Counted from the stretch's first letter, positions 54,521 to 63,647 are shown. The stretch is 64,000 bases of DNA from CAIWHR01 sp963726775 (GCA_963726775.1 CAVSDL010000009.1:434001-498000), one strand, 5' to 3'. The notes: a model not told the origin generated them from the sequence alone. Made by a program: numbers and translations.

Positions 54521-54958
54521 CTAACGTATCGTGCGCACCATCGTGCGGTGCGGGATGCCAGCCTCGTCGAATTCGGTTCCGCAGGGGACAAAGCCATGGC
54601 GCTCATAGAAGCCGCAGGCGTGCGACTGCGCATTGAGTACGACGCGGTCATGACCCATCTCCCGCGCCAAATCGACAAGGCGATCGAGGATTTCGGCCCC
54701 GACGCCCTGCCCGCGCCACTCCGGGCGCACGGCCATGCGCCCGACGTGACCATCCGGGAGCAGGCGACCGCAGCCAATCGCCCGTCCGGCGGCATCTTCG
54801 GCAAGCGCATGGCGGCAATGGCCGTCGGTCCCGTCCCACTCGAGATCTTCCGGCACGCGCTGTTCGACGACAAAGACGTCGTAGCGGATCGCCTTGAGTT
54901 TCGGCCAATCGTCGTTCCAGTCGGCCAACCGAACGTGAAATCGCTCTGCCTCCGTCAC
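54521..54958 (-). CDS. GNAT-family N-acetyltransferase (ElaA-like)
   Basis: The 145-residue protein matches the single-domain GNAT fold: the N-terminal IRYDVFVVEQRVPEDLEWDG, GHVGRMAVRPEWRGQGVGAEIL with the acetyl-CoA pyrophosphate loop near residues 88-98, and FYERHGFVPCGTEFDEAGIPH at the end. The substrate is unknown. The GTG start overlaps the ldcA stop (GTGA), so the two are coupled. It converges with the NRDE gene. Confidence 0.85.
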   Translation of the reverse strand: MTEAERFHVRLADWNDDWPKLKAIRYDVFVVEQRVPEDLEWDGTDGHCRHALAEDAAGRAIGCGRLLPDGHVGRMAVRPEWRGQGVGAEILDRLVDLAREMGHDRVVLNAQSHACGFYERHGFVPCGTEFDEAGIPHRTMVRTIR

Positions 54959-55857
54959 GATCCGTAGTCGCTGAAAACGAGCCGCGCGTGGCCGTCGCGA
55001 ACGGTCATCGCGCAGCGGCCGCCGACCGGGAGCGTGAGCTTCTCGCGACAATGCCCGAACGGCAATCCGGTGTAGATATTTCGGCCGAAATGCAACCGCG
55101 CGTGGGCGACCACCGCATCCATGTCGTAGCCGTTGTCGTTTGACGTAAGGTCGTAGCCGTTGAACGTGCCGAACAGCACGGCGCGCTGCCGTGCCAGCAC
55201 ACCCGCGAAATGGAGCTGATAGAGCATCCGCTCGACCCGGTACGGGTGCTCGCCGATGTCCTCGAGAAACAGGATCCCGCCATCGACTTGCGGGAAATGC
55301 GCTGTGCCGACAAGGTGAGCGACAAGCGCCAGGTTGCCGCCCCACAGCGTGCCCTCGCCGGCGAAATCGGGCCCGTCCATAGCGCATTCGACTTCGTAGC
55401 GCGAACTGCCGAGCAGGCTCCAGCAATGATCCAACGTGTAGGCCGAAGGCGTCTCGGCCCCGAAATCGTAGGCGGCCATCGGTCCGGCGAAAGTCGTGAG
55501 GCCCGCGTGCGCCAGCGCAGCCAGCTGGAATGCGGTGAAGTCGCTGTGCCCCATCCAGCGTTTCCGGGTTTCGGCGAACGCCGCGAAATTCAAACGGTCG
55601 AGCAGCCGTGACCATCCGTAGCCGCCCCGTGCAGCGATAACCAGCTCGATTCGCGGGTCGTCGGCCATCCGCGACACGGCTGCCAGCCGCTCGTCATCGA
55701 TCGCCGAGAATCGTTGCCAGCGCGACGTACAGGTCGGATCGACGACGACAGGATGGCCCTGAGCCTGCAGCCGCTCGACAGCGCGCGCAATCGCCGCCGG
55801 CTGCTTCGCAACGCCGGCCGGTGCATAGAGGCCGATGCCATAGGTACGGGAGTCCAC
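54955..55857 (-). CDS. ldcA: LD-carboxypeptidase (S66 family)
   Basis: The 300-residue enzyme has the S66 nucleophile region VIAARGGYGWSRLLDRL, GHSDFTAFQLAALAHAG, and the Glu-His catalytic segments GILFLEDIGEHPYRVERML and the late His in GLPFGHCREKLTLPVG. It trims murein tetrapeptides to tripeptides during cell-wall recycling. The GTG at 55857 gives IGLYAPAG near the usual N-terminus, 10 bases after tadA; an ATG at 55914 would overlap tadA by 47 bases. Neither has a good ribosome site. Confidence 0.85.
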   Translation of the reverse strand: MDSRTYGIGLYAPAGVAKQPAAIARAVERLQAQGHPVVVDPTCTSRWQRFSAIDDERLAAVSRMADDPRIELVIAARGGYGWSRLLDRLNFAAFAETRKRWMGHSDFTAFQLAALAHAGLTTFAGPMAAYDFGAETPSAYTLDHCWSLLGSSRYEVECAMDGPDFAGEGTLWGGNLALVAHLVGTAHFPQVDGGILFLEDIGEHPYRVERMLYQLHFAGVLARQRAVLFGTFNGYDLTSNDNGYDMDAVVAHARLHFGRNIYTGLPFGHCREKLTLPVGGRCAMTVRDGHARLVFSDYGS

Positions 55858-55867
55858 AGGGTCAGGG

Positions 55868-56323
55868 TCAGCGGCGCGAAGCGAAGAAATCGGCAAGCAG
55901 CTTACCGCATTCATTCGCCCGGACGCCCCCCTCGGCGGTCGTGTGATGGTTGAGCCGCGACTCGGCGAACAGATCGATGACCGAGCCGCAGGCGCCGGTC
56001 TTCGGGTCCGGCGCGCCGAATACGAGGCGCGCGATTCGCGCGTGCATGATGGCCCCTGCACACATCGCGCAAGGCTCGAGGGTCACGAAGAGCTCGCAGC
56101 CGGGCAGCCGGTAGTTGCCGACGACGCGTCCCGCATCGCGCAAAGCGGCGATCTCGGCGTGCGCCGTCGGATCGTTTCCGGAAATCGGCGCGTTGCCGCC
56201 GCGGCCGATGATCGCGCCGTCCTTGACGACCACGGCGCCCACCGGCACTTCGCCGCGCGCCGCGGCCGCGCGCGCAAGCGCCAGCGCTTCGGCCATCCAT
56301 GCGGCGGCGTCGGTCGCGGTCAT
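55868..56323 (-). CDS. tadA: tRNA adenosine(34) deaminase
   Basis: The 151-residue zinc deaminase has GEVPVGAVVV, the catalytic HAEIAAL near residue 55 and the zinc cysteines in LEPCAMCAGAIMHARI near 83-86. It converts A34 to inosine in tRNA-Arg. It starts the ldcA/GNAT group and has a 135-base gap before it. Confidence 0.94.
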   Translation of the reverse strand: MTATDAAAWMAEALALARAAAARGEVPVGAVVVKDGAIIGRGGNAPISGNDPTAHAEIAALRDAGRVVGNYRLPGCELFVTLEPCAMCAGAIMHARIARLVFGAPDPKTGACGSVIDLFAESRLNHHTTAEGGVRANECGKLLADFFASRR

Positions 56324-56458
56324 GGACCCGGAATTGCGTTATCGGTCTCGATCCCGACCCGCATGGCAGCATCGATCAGGCGTGCGACCCGGACCATCGC
56401 GGAGGCCGGCCGGATCGTCGCGAACTTCTCGCCACAAGCGCCGCCGAATTTGGTCCTG

Positions 56459-56920
56459 TCACTCACCGGGTGCGCCGTCCCTGCTCGCACGCGCGAACCA
56501 TGCGGTCTTGCGCTTTGCGCGCTGTGCGGCATCCGCGGCACGGGCCGTCTTCGCTTCGGCGTCGAGATCGATGCCGGCCAGCGCGGACATCACGACCGCC
56601 CAGTCGCCGGACGGCTCGCAACGCCGATACCGGTGGCCGTAGCCGTCGCGATCAAGCACGGCACAATCGACGAGCCAGCGGCGCAACGCGACGTGATCGG
56701 TCGCCAGCATCGCGCCGGGACCCGCGAGCCAAGCCCTCAGCCGGCCATTGACTGCCGGCTCGTCGTATTCACGGCCGGACTCGAATGCCAGCGCCGCGGC
56801 GCACACCACGACCATGAACGGGTCGCGATGCCCCGCGCATAACGCGCCGGGCGAAAGCCCCGTCTTCGTCGCCAACCGACAGAAGACGGCAAGATAGCGA
56901 TTATCGCCGGAGGCTTTCAC
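56459..56920 (-). CDS. DUF2087 domain-containing protein
   Basis: The 153-residue protein has the DUF2087 pattern EYDEPAVNGRLRAWL, DHVALRRWLVDCAVLDRDGYG and HRYRRCEPSG, a small winged-helix-like domain often seen in putative regulators. The C-terminus is a charged helix. No function is known. It lies 12 bases downstream of guaA. Confidence 0.6.
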   Translation of the reverse strand: MKASGDNRYLAVFCRLATKTGLSPGALCAGHRDPFMVVVCAAALAFESGREYDEPAVNGRLRAWLAGPGAMLATDHVALRRWLVDCAVLDRDGYGHRYRRCEPSGDWAVVMSALAGIDLDAEAKTARAADAAQRAKRKTAWFARASRDGAPGE

Positions 56921-56932
56921 CGTGTGCCCTGG

Positions 56933-58552
56933 TCACTCCCATTCGATCGTCGCCGGCGGCTTCGACGAAATATCGAACGTCACTCGATTGATCCCGCGCA
57001 CCTCGTTGATGATCCGGTTGGCGACCTTTGCCAGCAGATCGTGCGGCAGCGGCGCGCAGTGCGCGGTCATGAAGTCGGTCGTCTGCACGGCGCGCAGCGC
57101 GACGACGTGCTCGTAGGTACGGCCGTCCCCCATCACGCCGACCGAGCGCACGGGCAGGAATACCGCGAACGCCTGAGCGGTGAGATCGTACCAGCTCTTT
57201 CCGGAGGCATCGTGCGCCGCGCGCAGCTCGTCGATGAAGATCGCGTCGGCCCGGCGCAGCAGATCCGCATGCGCCCGCGTGACGGTGCCGAGGATCCGGA
57301 CACCCAGGCCCGGGCCGGGAAACGGATGCCGGAACACCATCTCGCGCGGCAAGCCGAGCGCCAGTCCGAGTTCGCGGACTTCGTCCTTGAACAGCTCGCG
57401 CAGCGGCTCGAGCAGCCTGAGGTGCAGCGATTCCGGAAGTCCGCCGACGTTGTGGTGTGACTTGATGCTGTGCGCCTTGCCATTATTCGCGCCGGCGGAT
57501 TCGATCACGTCGGGGTAGATCGTCCCCTGTGCGAGCCAACGGGCACCGGGCAATCTCGCGGCCTCGCGCTGGAATACATCGACGAACAATCGTCCGATGA
57601 TCTTGCGCTTCTGCTCCGGATCCGCAACGTCCTGGAGCGCGCGGTACATCTCGTCGGCAGCGTCGACATGGAGCACCCGCACGCCGAGATTGCGCGAGAA
57701 CGTGTCCATTACCTGCTCGGCCTCGTTCAGGCGCAACAACCCGTGATCGACGAACACACAGGTGAGCTTCGCTCCGATCGCCCGGTGGATCAGCGCCGCC
57801 GCCACCGACGAGTCGACTCCGCCTGACAATCCGAGGATGACCTCCTCGTCGCCGACCTGCCCGCGGATCTTCGCGACGACCTCTCCGACATAATCGGGCA
57901 TGTTCCAATCGTGACCGCAGCCGCAGATGTCGTGCGCGAAGCGGGAGAGAATCGCAGCGCCCTGTTTCGTGTGCGTGACTTCGGGATGGAATTGCACCGC
58001 GTAGAATCGACGCGCGTCGTCGGCCATCGCCGCGATGTCACAACTCGGGGACGACCCGATCAGCCGGAAACCTGGCGGCAGCGCGGTGACCTTGTCCCCA
58101 TGGCTCATCCAGACATCGAGCAGGCCGTGGCCATCCGCGTTGCTGCGGTCCTCGACGCCCCTGAACAGTTCGGAATGCCCACGGGCGCGCACTTCCGCAT
58201 AGCCGAACTCGCGCACCTTGCCGGATTCAACGACGCCGCCCAGTTGCGCAGCCATCGCCTGCATTCCGTAGCAGATGCCGAGAACCGGCACGCCCTGCGT
58301 CCATGCCGCATCGGGCGCGCGCGGCGTCTCGCCCTCGGTGACGCTGTTCGGCCCGCCGGACAGAACGATTCCGCTCGGCGCGAAGCCGCGAATGAAGGCG
58401 TCGCCGACGTCGAAGGGATGAATCTCGCAGTAGACGTGTGTCTCGCGCAGGCGGCGGGCTATCAATTGCGTGTATTGCGCGCCGAAGTCCAGGATCAGGA
58501 TCTTCGAGTGCCCGGGAGAAGCGGGATTGGCGGCCATCGTCGCGTTCGGCAT
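56933..58552 (-). CDS. guaA: GMP synthase (glutamine-hydrolysing)
   Basis: The 539-residue enzyme has a glutamine amidotransferase domain (ILDFGAQYTQLIARRL, the Cys nucleophile in VLGICYGMQAMA near residue 96, and the His/Glu in QFHPEVTHT) and an ATP-pyrophosphatase domain with LGLSGGVDSSVAAALIH near 244, then the dimerisation domain ending FDISSKPPATIEWE. It makes GMP from XMP. The first 17 residues are outside the family; an ATG at 58537 is an alternative start. Confidence 0.96.
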   Translation of the reverse strand: MPNATMAANPASPGHSKILILDFGAQYTQLIARRLRETHVYCEIHPFDVGDAFIRGFAPSGIVLSGGPNSVTEGETPRAPDAAWTQGVPVLGICYGMQAMAAQLGGVVESGKVREFGYAEVRARGHSELFRGVEDRSNADGHGLLDVWMSHGDKVTALPPGFRLIGSSPSCDIAAMADDARRFYAVQFHPEVTHTKQGAAILSRFAHDICGCGHDWNMPDYVGEVVAKIRGQVGDEEVILGLSGGVDSSVAAALIHRAIGAKLTCVFVDHGLLRLNEAEQVMDTFSRNLGVRVLHVDAADEMYRALQDVADPEQKRKIIGRLFVDVFQREAARLPGARWLAQGTIYPDVIESAGANNGKAHSIKSHHNVGGLPESLHLRLLEPLRELFKDEVRELGLALGLPREMVFRHPFPGPGLGVRILGTVTRAHADLLRRADAIFIDELRAAHDASGKSWYDLTAQAFAVFLPVRSVGVMGDGRTYEHVVALRAVQTTDFMTAHCAPLPHDLLAKVANRIINEVRGINRVTFDISSKPPATIEWE

Positions 58553-58564
58553 GGACAGCGGTTC

Positions 58565-58592
58565 AAACGAAAGGGCCGGCGTGTGCCGGCCC
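58565..58592 (-). terminator. Terminator-like hairpin between guaB and guaA
   Basis: On the minus strand GGGCCGGC-ACAC-GCCGGCCC (58592-58573) is a perfect 8-bp stem followed by TTTCGTTT (58572-58565). The run is interrupted by CG, so it should terminate only part of the transcripts reading from guaB into guaA. Confidence 0.55.
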
Positions 58593-58606
58593 CGGGATTC
58601 CGGCGG

Positions 58607-60073
58607 TCACTCGACCCGGTAGTTCGGGGCTTCCTTCACGATCTGTACGTCGTGAACGTGCGACTCGCGGATTCCCGCCGAGGTGATCTCGACGAACTCC
58701 GCGCGCGTGCGGAGCTCGTCCACCGTGCCGCAGCCGCAGTACCCCATCGCCGCGCGCAGACCGCCCATCAATTGATGTATCACGTTCACGAGAGGCCCCT
58801 TGAACGGCACGCGGCCCTCGATGCCCTCGGGGACCAGTTTTTCCGTGTTGCCTTCCGCTTCGAGCTCCTGGAAGTAACGGTCGGAGCTGCCCTGCTGCAT
58901 CGCACCCAGCGAGCCCATGCCGCGATAGCCCTTGTACGACCGACCCTGGTACAGCTCGATCTCGCCGGGCGACTCCTCGGTCCCGGCAAACAGGCTGCCC
59001 AGCATCACGACCGATGCGCCCGCTGCCACGGCCTTGGCGATGTCGCCCGAATACCGAATCCCGCCATCGGCGATCGCCGGAATCCCCAGCACCGCGGCGC
59101 CTTCCAGCGCATCCTGAATCGCCGAAATCTGCGGCACGCCCACGCCGGCGACGATCCGCGTCGTGCAGATCGACCCGGGCCCGATGCCGACCTTCACACC
59201 GTCCGCGCCATGATCGATCAGCGCGCGCGCGCCGGAGGCCGTCGCAATGTTGCCGCCGATCACCTGCACCTGCGGGAATTTCCGCTTCACCCATTGGACC
59301 CGGTCGAGCACACCCTGCGAATGTCCGTGGGCCGTGTCGACGACGATCACGTCAACACCGGCCGCCACCAGCGCCTCGACACGCTCCTCGTTGTCCGCCG
59401 CGACTCCCACCGCCGCGCCCACGCGAAGCCGACCGTGCTCGTCCTTGCACGCCAACGGGTGTTCGGTGGCCTTCAGGATGTCCTTCACCGTGATGAGGCC
59501 GCGCAATTCCATGGCCTTGTTGACGACCAGCACGCGCTCAAGCCGGTGCCGGTGCATCAGTTCCTTGGCGCGCTCGAGATCCGCGCCCTCCGGCACCGTC
59601 ACCAGCTTGTCGCCCTTGGTCATGATGTTGGCGACGGGCTGGTCGAGGTTGGTCTCGAACCTCAAGTCGCGGTTGGTCACGATGCCGACGACCTTGCGGC
59701 CCTCGACGACGGGCAGACCCGAGAAGCGATTCGCGCGCTTCAGCGCCAGGACGTCGCGCACCGACATGGTCGGCGGGACTGTCAGCGGATCCTTGACGAC
59801 GCCGCTCTCGAATCGCTTGACCTTGGCGACCTCGGCCGCCTGCCGGGCGGGAGGCATGTTCTTGTGGACGACGCCGAGCCCCCCCTCCTGTGCGATCGCG
59901 ATGGCGAGCCGGGCTTCGGTCACCGTATCCATCGCCGCCGACACCAGTGGAATGTTGAGGGTGATGGACTTGGTGAGCCGGGTTTCGAGACTGACGTCGC
60001 GGGGAACGACGAGGGAATGCGCGGGGACGAGCAGGACGTCGTCGAAGGTCAGCGCTTTCCGGACGACACGCAT
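58607..60073 (-). CDS. guaB: IMP dehydrogenase
   Basis: The 488-residue enzyme begins RVVRKALTFDDVLLVPAHS, has a tandem CBS insert near residues 95-205, and the catalytic loop GIGPGSICTTRIVAGVG with the active Cys near 304. It oxidises IMP to XMP, feeding GuaA. The true start is the ATG at 60073, with TGGAG before it and a perfect -10 box 28 bases upstream; the frame stays open through the repeat tract upstream, but that part has no homology. Confidence 0.97.
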   Translation of the reverse strand: MRVVRKALTFDDVLLVPAHSLVVPRDVSLETRLTKSITLNIPLVSAAMDTVTEARLAIAIAQEGGLGVVHKNMPPARQAAEVAKVKRFESGVVKDPLTVPPTMSVRDVLALKRANRFSGLPVVEGRKVVGIVTNRDLRFETNLDQPVANIMTKGDKLVTVPEGADLERAKELMHRHRLERVLVVNKAMELRGLITVKDILKATEHPLACKDEHGRLRVGAAVGVAADNEERVEALVAAGVDVIVVDTAHGHSQGVLDRVQWVKRKFPQVQVIGGNIATASGARALIDHGADGVKVGIGPGSICTTRIVAGVGVPQISAIQDALEGAAVLGIPAIADGGIRYSGDIAKAVAAGASVVMLGSLFAGTEESPGEIELYQGRSYKGYRGMGSLGAMQQGSSDRYFQELEAEGNTEKLVPEGIEGRVPFKGPLVNVIHQLMGGLRAAMGYCGCGTVDELRTRAEFVEITSAGIRESHVHDVQIVKEAPNYRVE

Positions 60074-60100
60074 GCGGGTTTCTCCAGCGCGCAAAAACGG

Positions 60101-60106
60101 ATTATA
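60101..60106 (-). promoter_or_regulatory. Perfect -10 box for guaB
   Basis: TATAAT on the minus strand lies 28 bases before the guaB ATG, giving a leader of about 20 bases with TGGAGAAA as ribosome site. The -35 region falls in the first repeat unit (60111 onward) and matches poorly. Confidence 0.55.
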
Positions 60107-60110
60107 CCCG

Positions 60111-60480
60111 CGGCGCGAGCCCCGGAGCAGGGCCCCCCGAGCGCAGCGAGAGGGGATGCGACGCCGGCGAGTCGACGCTAAGAGGCCGACGGCAGAACGC
60201 GCGCATGCCCCGACCGGTGCGGAGGCCGAGCGGCGCGAGCCCCGGAGCAGAGGGAACGTGCGAGCGGCGAGCAGGGGCCCAAGCCGCGAAGCGGCGAGGG
60301 GATGCGAGCAAACGCGAGTCATGTTCGGAGGCCGACGGCAAGACCACGGCATGCAAATACGGTTGTGGAGGCCGAACCGAGCGCAGCGAGAGCGGATGCG
60401 ACGCCGGCGAGCCGACGCCAAGGGGCCGACGGCAGCACGCGCGCATGCCCCGACTGGTGCGGAGGCCGGGGCCGCAAAGG
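60111..60480. repeat. GC-rich degenerate repeat tract upstream of guaB
   Basis: A unit of about 91 bases appears at 60138-60228 and 60378-60468, about 92 percent identical and exactly 240 bases apart; it contains GATGCGACGCCGGCGAG and GGCCGACGGCAG. A diverged copy lies between (about 60282-60374). CGGCGCGAGCCCCGGAGCAG occurs at 60111-60130 and 60231-60250, 120 bases apart. All frames are open or nearly so but encode no recognisable protein. Together with 60481-60641 this is a 568-base stretch without a gene. Confidence 0.85.
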
Positions 60481-60641
60481 CGCGGCGGTCGTGGTCGCGA
60501 TCGGTCGGGCGAACCGCCCTCTGCCCTGCCCCTGCCGCACCGGCGGCGCCCCGGCCCTTGGGCGAATTGACGTGCGACCAGCTTTGTATTACCTTGCCAA
60601 TGTCATAAAACTTGCCGCGCAGCTCATGCGGTCCCCGATCG

Positions 60642-61136
60642 ATGGACCTCCCTCGAATCTTGTCTCGCAGCCCCGAATACCGTGCCTTCCCGGCGACGGT
60701 CCGCGCAACGGCATTCCTGCTCCTGATGATCGCCGGCCCCGCTGCCGGGGCGATGTACAAATGGGTCGATGCCAACGGCCGTGTCAGCTATTCCGACCAG
60801 CCGCCGCCAAGCAACATCAAATCCGAAGTCGTCAATGCCGCTGCCGCCCCTGCCAACCCCGAGGCGATCCGGGCAATGGCCAACCAGGAAGCCGAATTGA
60901 AAAAGCGGCAGGCGCAGCGCGTCGAAGACCAGCAGAAGATCGAGAAGACCCGGCAGAGTGATGCCACGCGGCAGGAGGCCTGCGCGGCCGCACGGGGCCA
61001 GATCAAGATGTTCCAGTCGGGCGTCCCGATGCAGCGCTTCAATGAAAAGGGCGAACCGGTCTATATGGACGAGAGCATGAAAGCGCAGGAACGCGATCGC
61101 ATCGAAGCCCTGATCCGGGAGAAATGCGCGGCCTGA
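60642..61136 (+). CDS. DUF4124 domain-containing protein, periplasmic
   Basis: The 164-residue protein has a signal peptide (FLLLMIAGPAAGA) followed by the short DUF4124 domain MYKWVDANGRVSYSDQPPP near residues 37-55, then a charged coiled-coil tail rich in Glu, Lys and Arg. Function is unknown; the domain is common in proteobacterial envelope proteins. The ATG at 60642 is chosen because it starts near the signal peptide; a TTG at 60612 is upstream. A hairpin terminator follows. Confidence 0.8.
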   Translation: MDLPRILSRSPEYRAFPATVRATAFLLLMIAGPAAGAMYKWVDANGRVSYSDQPPPSNIKSEVVNAAAAPANPEAIRAMANQEAELKKRQAQRVEDQQKIEKTRQSDATRQEACAAARGQIKMFQSGVPMQRFNEKGEPVYMDESMKAQERDRIEALIREKCAA

Positions 61137-61164
61137 CATTTTCCTGCAGCGTCCGGTTACCCGA

Positions 61165-61194
61165 AAAAATGGCGGCCCGAAGGTCGCCATTTTC
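61165..61194 (+). terminator. Terminator after the DUF4124 gene
   Basis: AATGGCG and CGCCATT (61168-61174 and 61185-61191) form a stem around GCCCGAAGGT, flanked by A and T runs on both sides, so it could stop transcription from either direction. It starts 29 bases after the DUF4124 stop. Confidence 0.65.
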
Positions 61195-61332
61195 TTGGGT
61201 GGTTCACGCGCACCTATCGCCATCGGGCCCCACGCGCAAGGGGGCGAAGGGGGGTCGCCTGCCATCCGCGCAGGGTCCCACTGCCGTATCCATTGCGTGC
61301 CCGACGGGTCCGGCCGCTTCCGATCGGATGCG

Positions 61333-63234
61333 TCACTTCTTTTCGAGGGCGTCCTGGTTCACCTTGACATCGGCCTTCGACTTCAGCGTCGCGATATAGG
61401 CATCGAAGACCTCGCGGCTCTGCAGCTCGCCGACCCGGGCGCTCGCGGCGGCCAGTTTGGCCGGATCCGCGACAGGAGGCGCAATCACTTTCGTTACCTT
61501 GTAGATTGAAAATCCGCCGCGCTCGTTGGTCATTCCGACAAATCGCGGCAATTTGCCGGCGTCGAGCTGAAAGACACGGGTGAGCGCCTCCGGCGAGAAT
61601 CCCGGCTGCATCTGATTGCGCAGCACCAGGACCGGCTTGTCGAAAGACACGCCGGCTTCCTTGTCGCTCCCGGCGCGTTCCAGCACCGCGAGCTTGTCGC
61701 GCCCGACCTTCTGCGCCATTTCGCTCGCTGCCTTGCGCAACAGCTGGCGGCGGACCTCGTCCTTGACGTCGTCGTACGGGCGCGACGCGGCCGGCTTGTA
61801 CTCGACGACCCGACCCGCCATCAGCGTATTGGGGCCGACTTCGATCGCCTCGGTGTTGCGCCTGCCGGAAATCGATTCCGGGCTGAACAACGCCTGCACG
61901 AGCTTGGGGTTGCCGAACGCGAGCTTCTGCGCATCGGCGCGAGTGACAAGGCCGGAGGTCTGCACGTTGAGCTTGAGTGCCTTTGCCGCGCCGGACAGCG
62001 TATCGGCCTGTTCATAAACCAGATTCTGGAACTGGTCGGCGGCGCCGGCAAACTTCTGCGCAACCTTTTGACGCAAGAGATCGTTTTCGATCTGAACTTT
62101 CGACTCCTCGAATGATCGCGTCTTCGCGGACGTGATGCCGTTCAGCTTGATCACGTGCCAGCCGAATTCCGACTGGACCGGCGGAGCGATTTCTCCCGGC
62201 CTCATTGCAAAGACGACGTCGTCGAACGCCTTTACCATCGTACCGCGTGGATTGCTGCCCAGGTCTCCGCCCTGTCCGGCGGAACCCGGGTCCTCCGAAA
62301 ACTGTTTTGCGAATTCTCCGAACTTGGCCGGATTCGCCTTCGCCTTCGCGTACACCTCCTCGGCCTTTCGTTTCGCCGCGGCCTTCTCGGCATCCTTGGC
62401 GTCGGGTTTAATGGCGATAAGGATATGCGCCGCCTGGCGCTGTTCATCCTGCGCGTACTGTTTCATGTTGCTGGCGTATTGCGCCTTGACTTCCTCCGGT
62501 GTCATCGCGACCTGTGAAAGCAGCGCTTCCGGGGTCAACACGAGGTACTCGAATTTCATTTCCTCCGGCGTCCTGAAGGCGTCCTGGTTTGCCTCGTAGA
62601 AGGCTTTCACGGCCGCGTCGTCGATCCTTAGGTCCTTGACGAACCGCTCGGCATCGATCCTGGCGGCTGACACCTCGCGCTGCTGCTCCAGCAGGTTGAC
62701 GAAACCCTCACCTGATGCCCTCGCGACGATGCTGCCGCGCGCGATCGGGTCGACGAGCTTCTCCGCAAGCAGCTGTTTGCGGATGCCTTCCTCGTACCCC
62801 GCCTCCGGGATGCCCGCCTGTGCCAGAAGCTGCTTGTAGCGCTCGAGCGAAAACCTGTCGCCGTCACGGAACCTGGCATCCGACGTGATCCGGTCGAAGA
62901 TCTGCGAATTCGAAACGCCGAAATGGAGGTCGTTGCCTTTCTTTTCCAGCAACCGTTCGCGGATCAACTGCTGCAGGATGTTGAAGCGCACCTCCGGGTT
63001 GTCGAGGATCGCCGGATCGACACCGCGCTGGGTGCGCAGCAGCATCTCCTGTTGCTCGCGGACCGACTGCGCGAACTCCGCCTGCGTGATCTTTCCGCCG
63101 TTGAACGTGGCAACCTCGCCCACGTTCTCGGTATTGCGGAAGTACGAATCGACGCCGAAGAATGCGAACGGCAGCGCGATCAACGCAATGACGATCTGGG
63201 CGATGCGTTTGTGCTTGGCGACTTGATCGAACAT
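61333..63234 (-). CDS. ppiD: PpiD-like periplasmic folding chaperone
   Basis: The 633-residue protein has one N-terminal membrane anchor (IAQIVIALIALPFAFFGV, residues 11-28), a SurA-like N domain (GGKITQAEFAQSVREQQ), a parvulin domain (AAHILIAIKPDA through GSAGQGGDLGSNPRG and FGWHVIKLNGI, near 265-370) and a C-terminal SurA-like part. PpiD assists proteins leaving the Sec translocon. Its position after hupB and the tRNAs is typical for Betaproteobacteria. Confidence 0.93.
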   Translation of the reverse strand: MFDQVAKHKRIAQIVIALIALPFAFFGVDSYFRNTENVGEVATFNGGKITQAEFAQSVREQQEMLLRTQRGVDPAILDNPEVRFNILQQLIRERLLEKKGNDLHFGVSNSQIFDRITSDARFRDGDRFSLERYKQLLAQAGIPEAGYEEGIRKQLLAEKLVDPIARGSIVARASGEGFVNLLEQQREVSAARIDAERFVKDLRIDDAAVKAFYEANQDAFRTPEEMKFEYLVLTPEALLSQVAMTPEEVKAQYASNMKQYAQDEQRQAAHILIAIKPDAKDAEKAAAKRKAEEVYAKAKANPAKFGEFAKQFSEDPGSAGQGGDLGSNPRGTMVKAFDDVVFAMRPGEIAPPVQSEFGWHVIKLNGITSAKTRSFEESKVQIENDLLRQKVAQKFAGAADQFQNLVYEQADTLSGAAKALKLNVQTSGLVTRADAQKLAFGNPKLVQALFSPESISGRRNTEAIEVGPNTLMAGRVVEYKPAASRPYDDVKDEVRRQLLRKAASEMAQKVGRDKLAVLERAGSDKEAGVSFDKPVLVLRNQMQPGFSPEALTRVFQLDAGKLPRFVGMTNERGGFSIYKVTKVIAPPVADPAKLAAASARVGELQSREVFDAYIATLKSKADVKVNQDALEKK

Positions 63235-63388
63235 GCGGTGGCACTCGCTTGCGCACCCGCGGGACGCACGGGCGCCGTTGTCGGCCTCCTTGCGACGCGG
63301 GAGGAACGCGAATCGTCGCGTTGTCGGCCGAATCTCCGCACGTTCCGGGTCGCGCCCTTCGGGCCCCCTCCTTCACATGCGGTACATC

Positions 63389-63413
63389 AAAAAGGGCGAA
63401 CTCGCGTTCGCCC
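63389..63413 (-). terminator. Terminator after the tRNA pair
   Basis: On the minus strand GGGCGAAC-GCGA-GTTCGCCC (63413-63394) is a perfect 8-bp stem followed by five T residues (63393-63389). It ends the tRNA-Val/tRNA-Asp transcript 10 bases after tRNA-Asp, before ppiD. Confidence 0.85.
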
Positions 63414-63422
63414 TTCGTCTAT

Positions 63423-63499
63423 TGGCGGAGTGGACGGGACTCGAACCCGCGACCCCCGGCGTGACAGGCCGGTATTCTAACCAACTGAACTACCACTCC
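63423..63499 (-). tRNA. tRNA-Asp (GTC)
   Basis: The 77-base sequence folds as a cloverleaf: acceptor GGAGTGG/CCACTCC, D-arm AGTTCAGTTGGTTAGA, anticodon loop CTGTCAC with GTC, T-arm GGTTCGAGTCC, and an encoded CCA end. Confidence 0.96.
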
Positions 63500-63522
63500 C
63501 AATCCGGTCCGCCTGCTGTGCT

Positions 63523-63598
63523 TGGTGGGTGCTGACGGGATCGAACCGCCGACATTCGCCTTGTAAGGGCGACGCTCTACCGGCTGAGCTAAGCACCC
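63523..63598 (-). tRNA. tRNA-Val (TAC)
   Basis: The 76-base cloverleaf has acceptor GGGTGCT/AGCACCC, D-arm AGCTCAGCCGGTAGAGC, anticodon loop CTTACAA with TAC, T-arm GGTTCGATCC and an encoded CCA. It is 23 bases upstream of tRNA-Asp on the same strand. Confidence 0.96.
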
Positions 63599-63647
63599 CT
63601 GCCCGTTCCGGGCGCGGATCCCCCGCAAACAACGAAAATCCAGCCGA

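Noticed and set aside
55858..55874. GGGTCAGGGTCAG as a fifth copy of the imuB/dnaE2 element
   Set aside because: Only the first seven bases match; the GACTCGA core and the inverted arm are missing.
60111..60480. CRISPR array
   Set aside because: Units are about 91 bases, degenerate, and unevenly spaced, and no cas genes are present.
60074..60775. GuaB extended to 722 residues
   Set aside because: IMP dehydrogenase starts at the ATG at 60073 with its promoter just upstream; the extension is the repeat tract.
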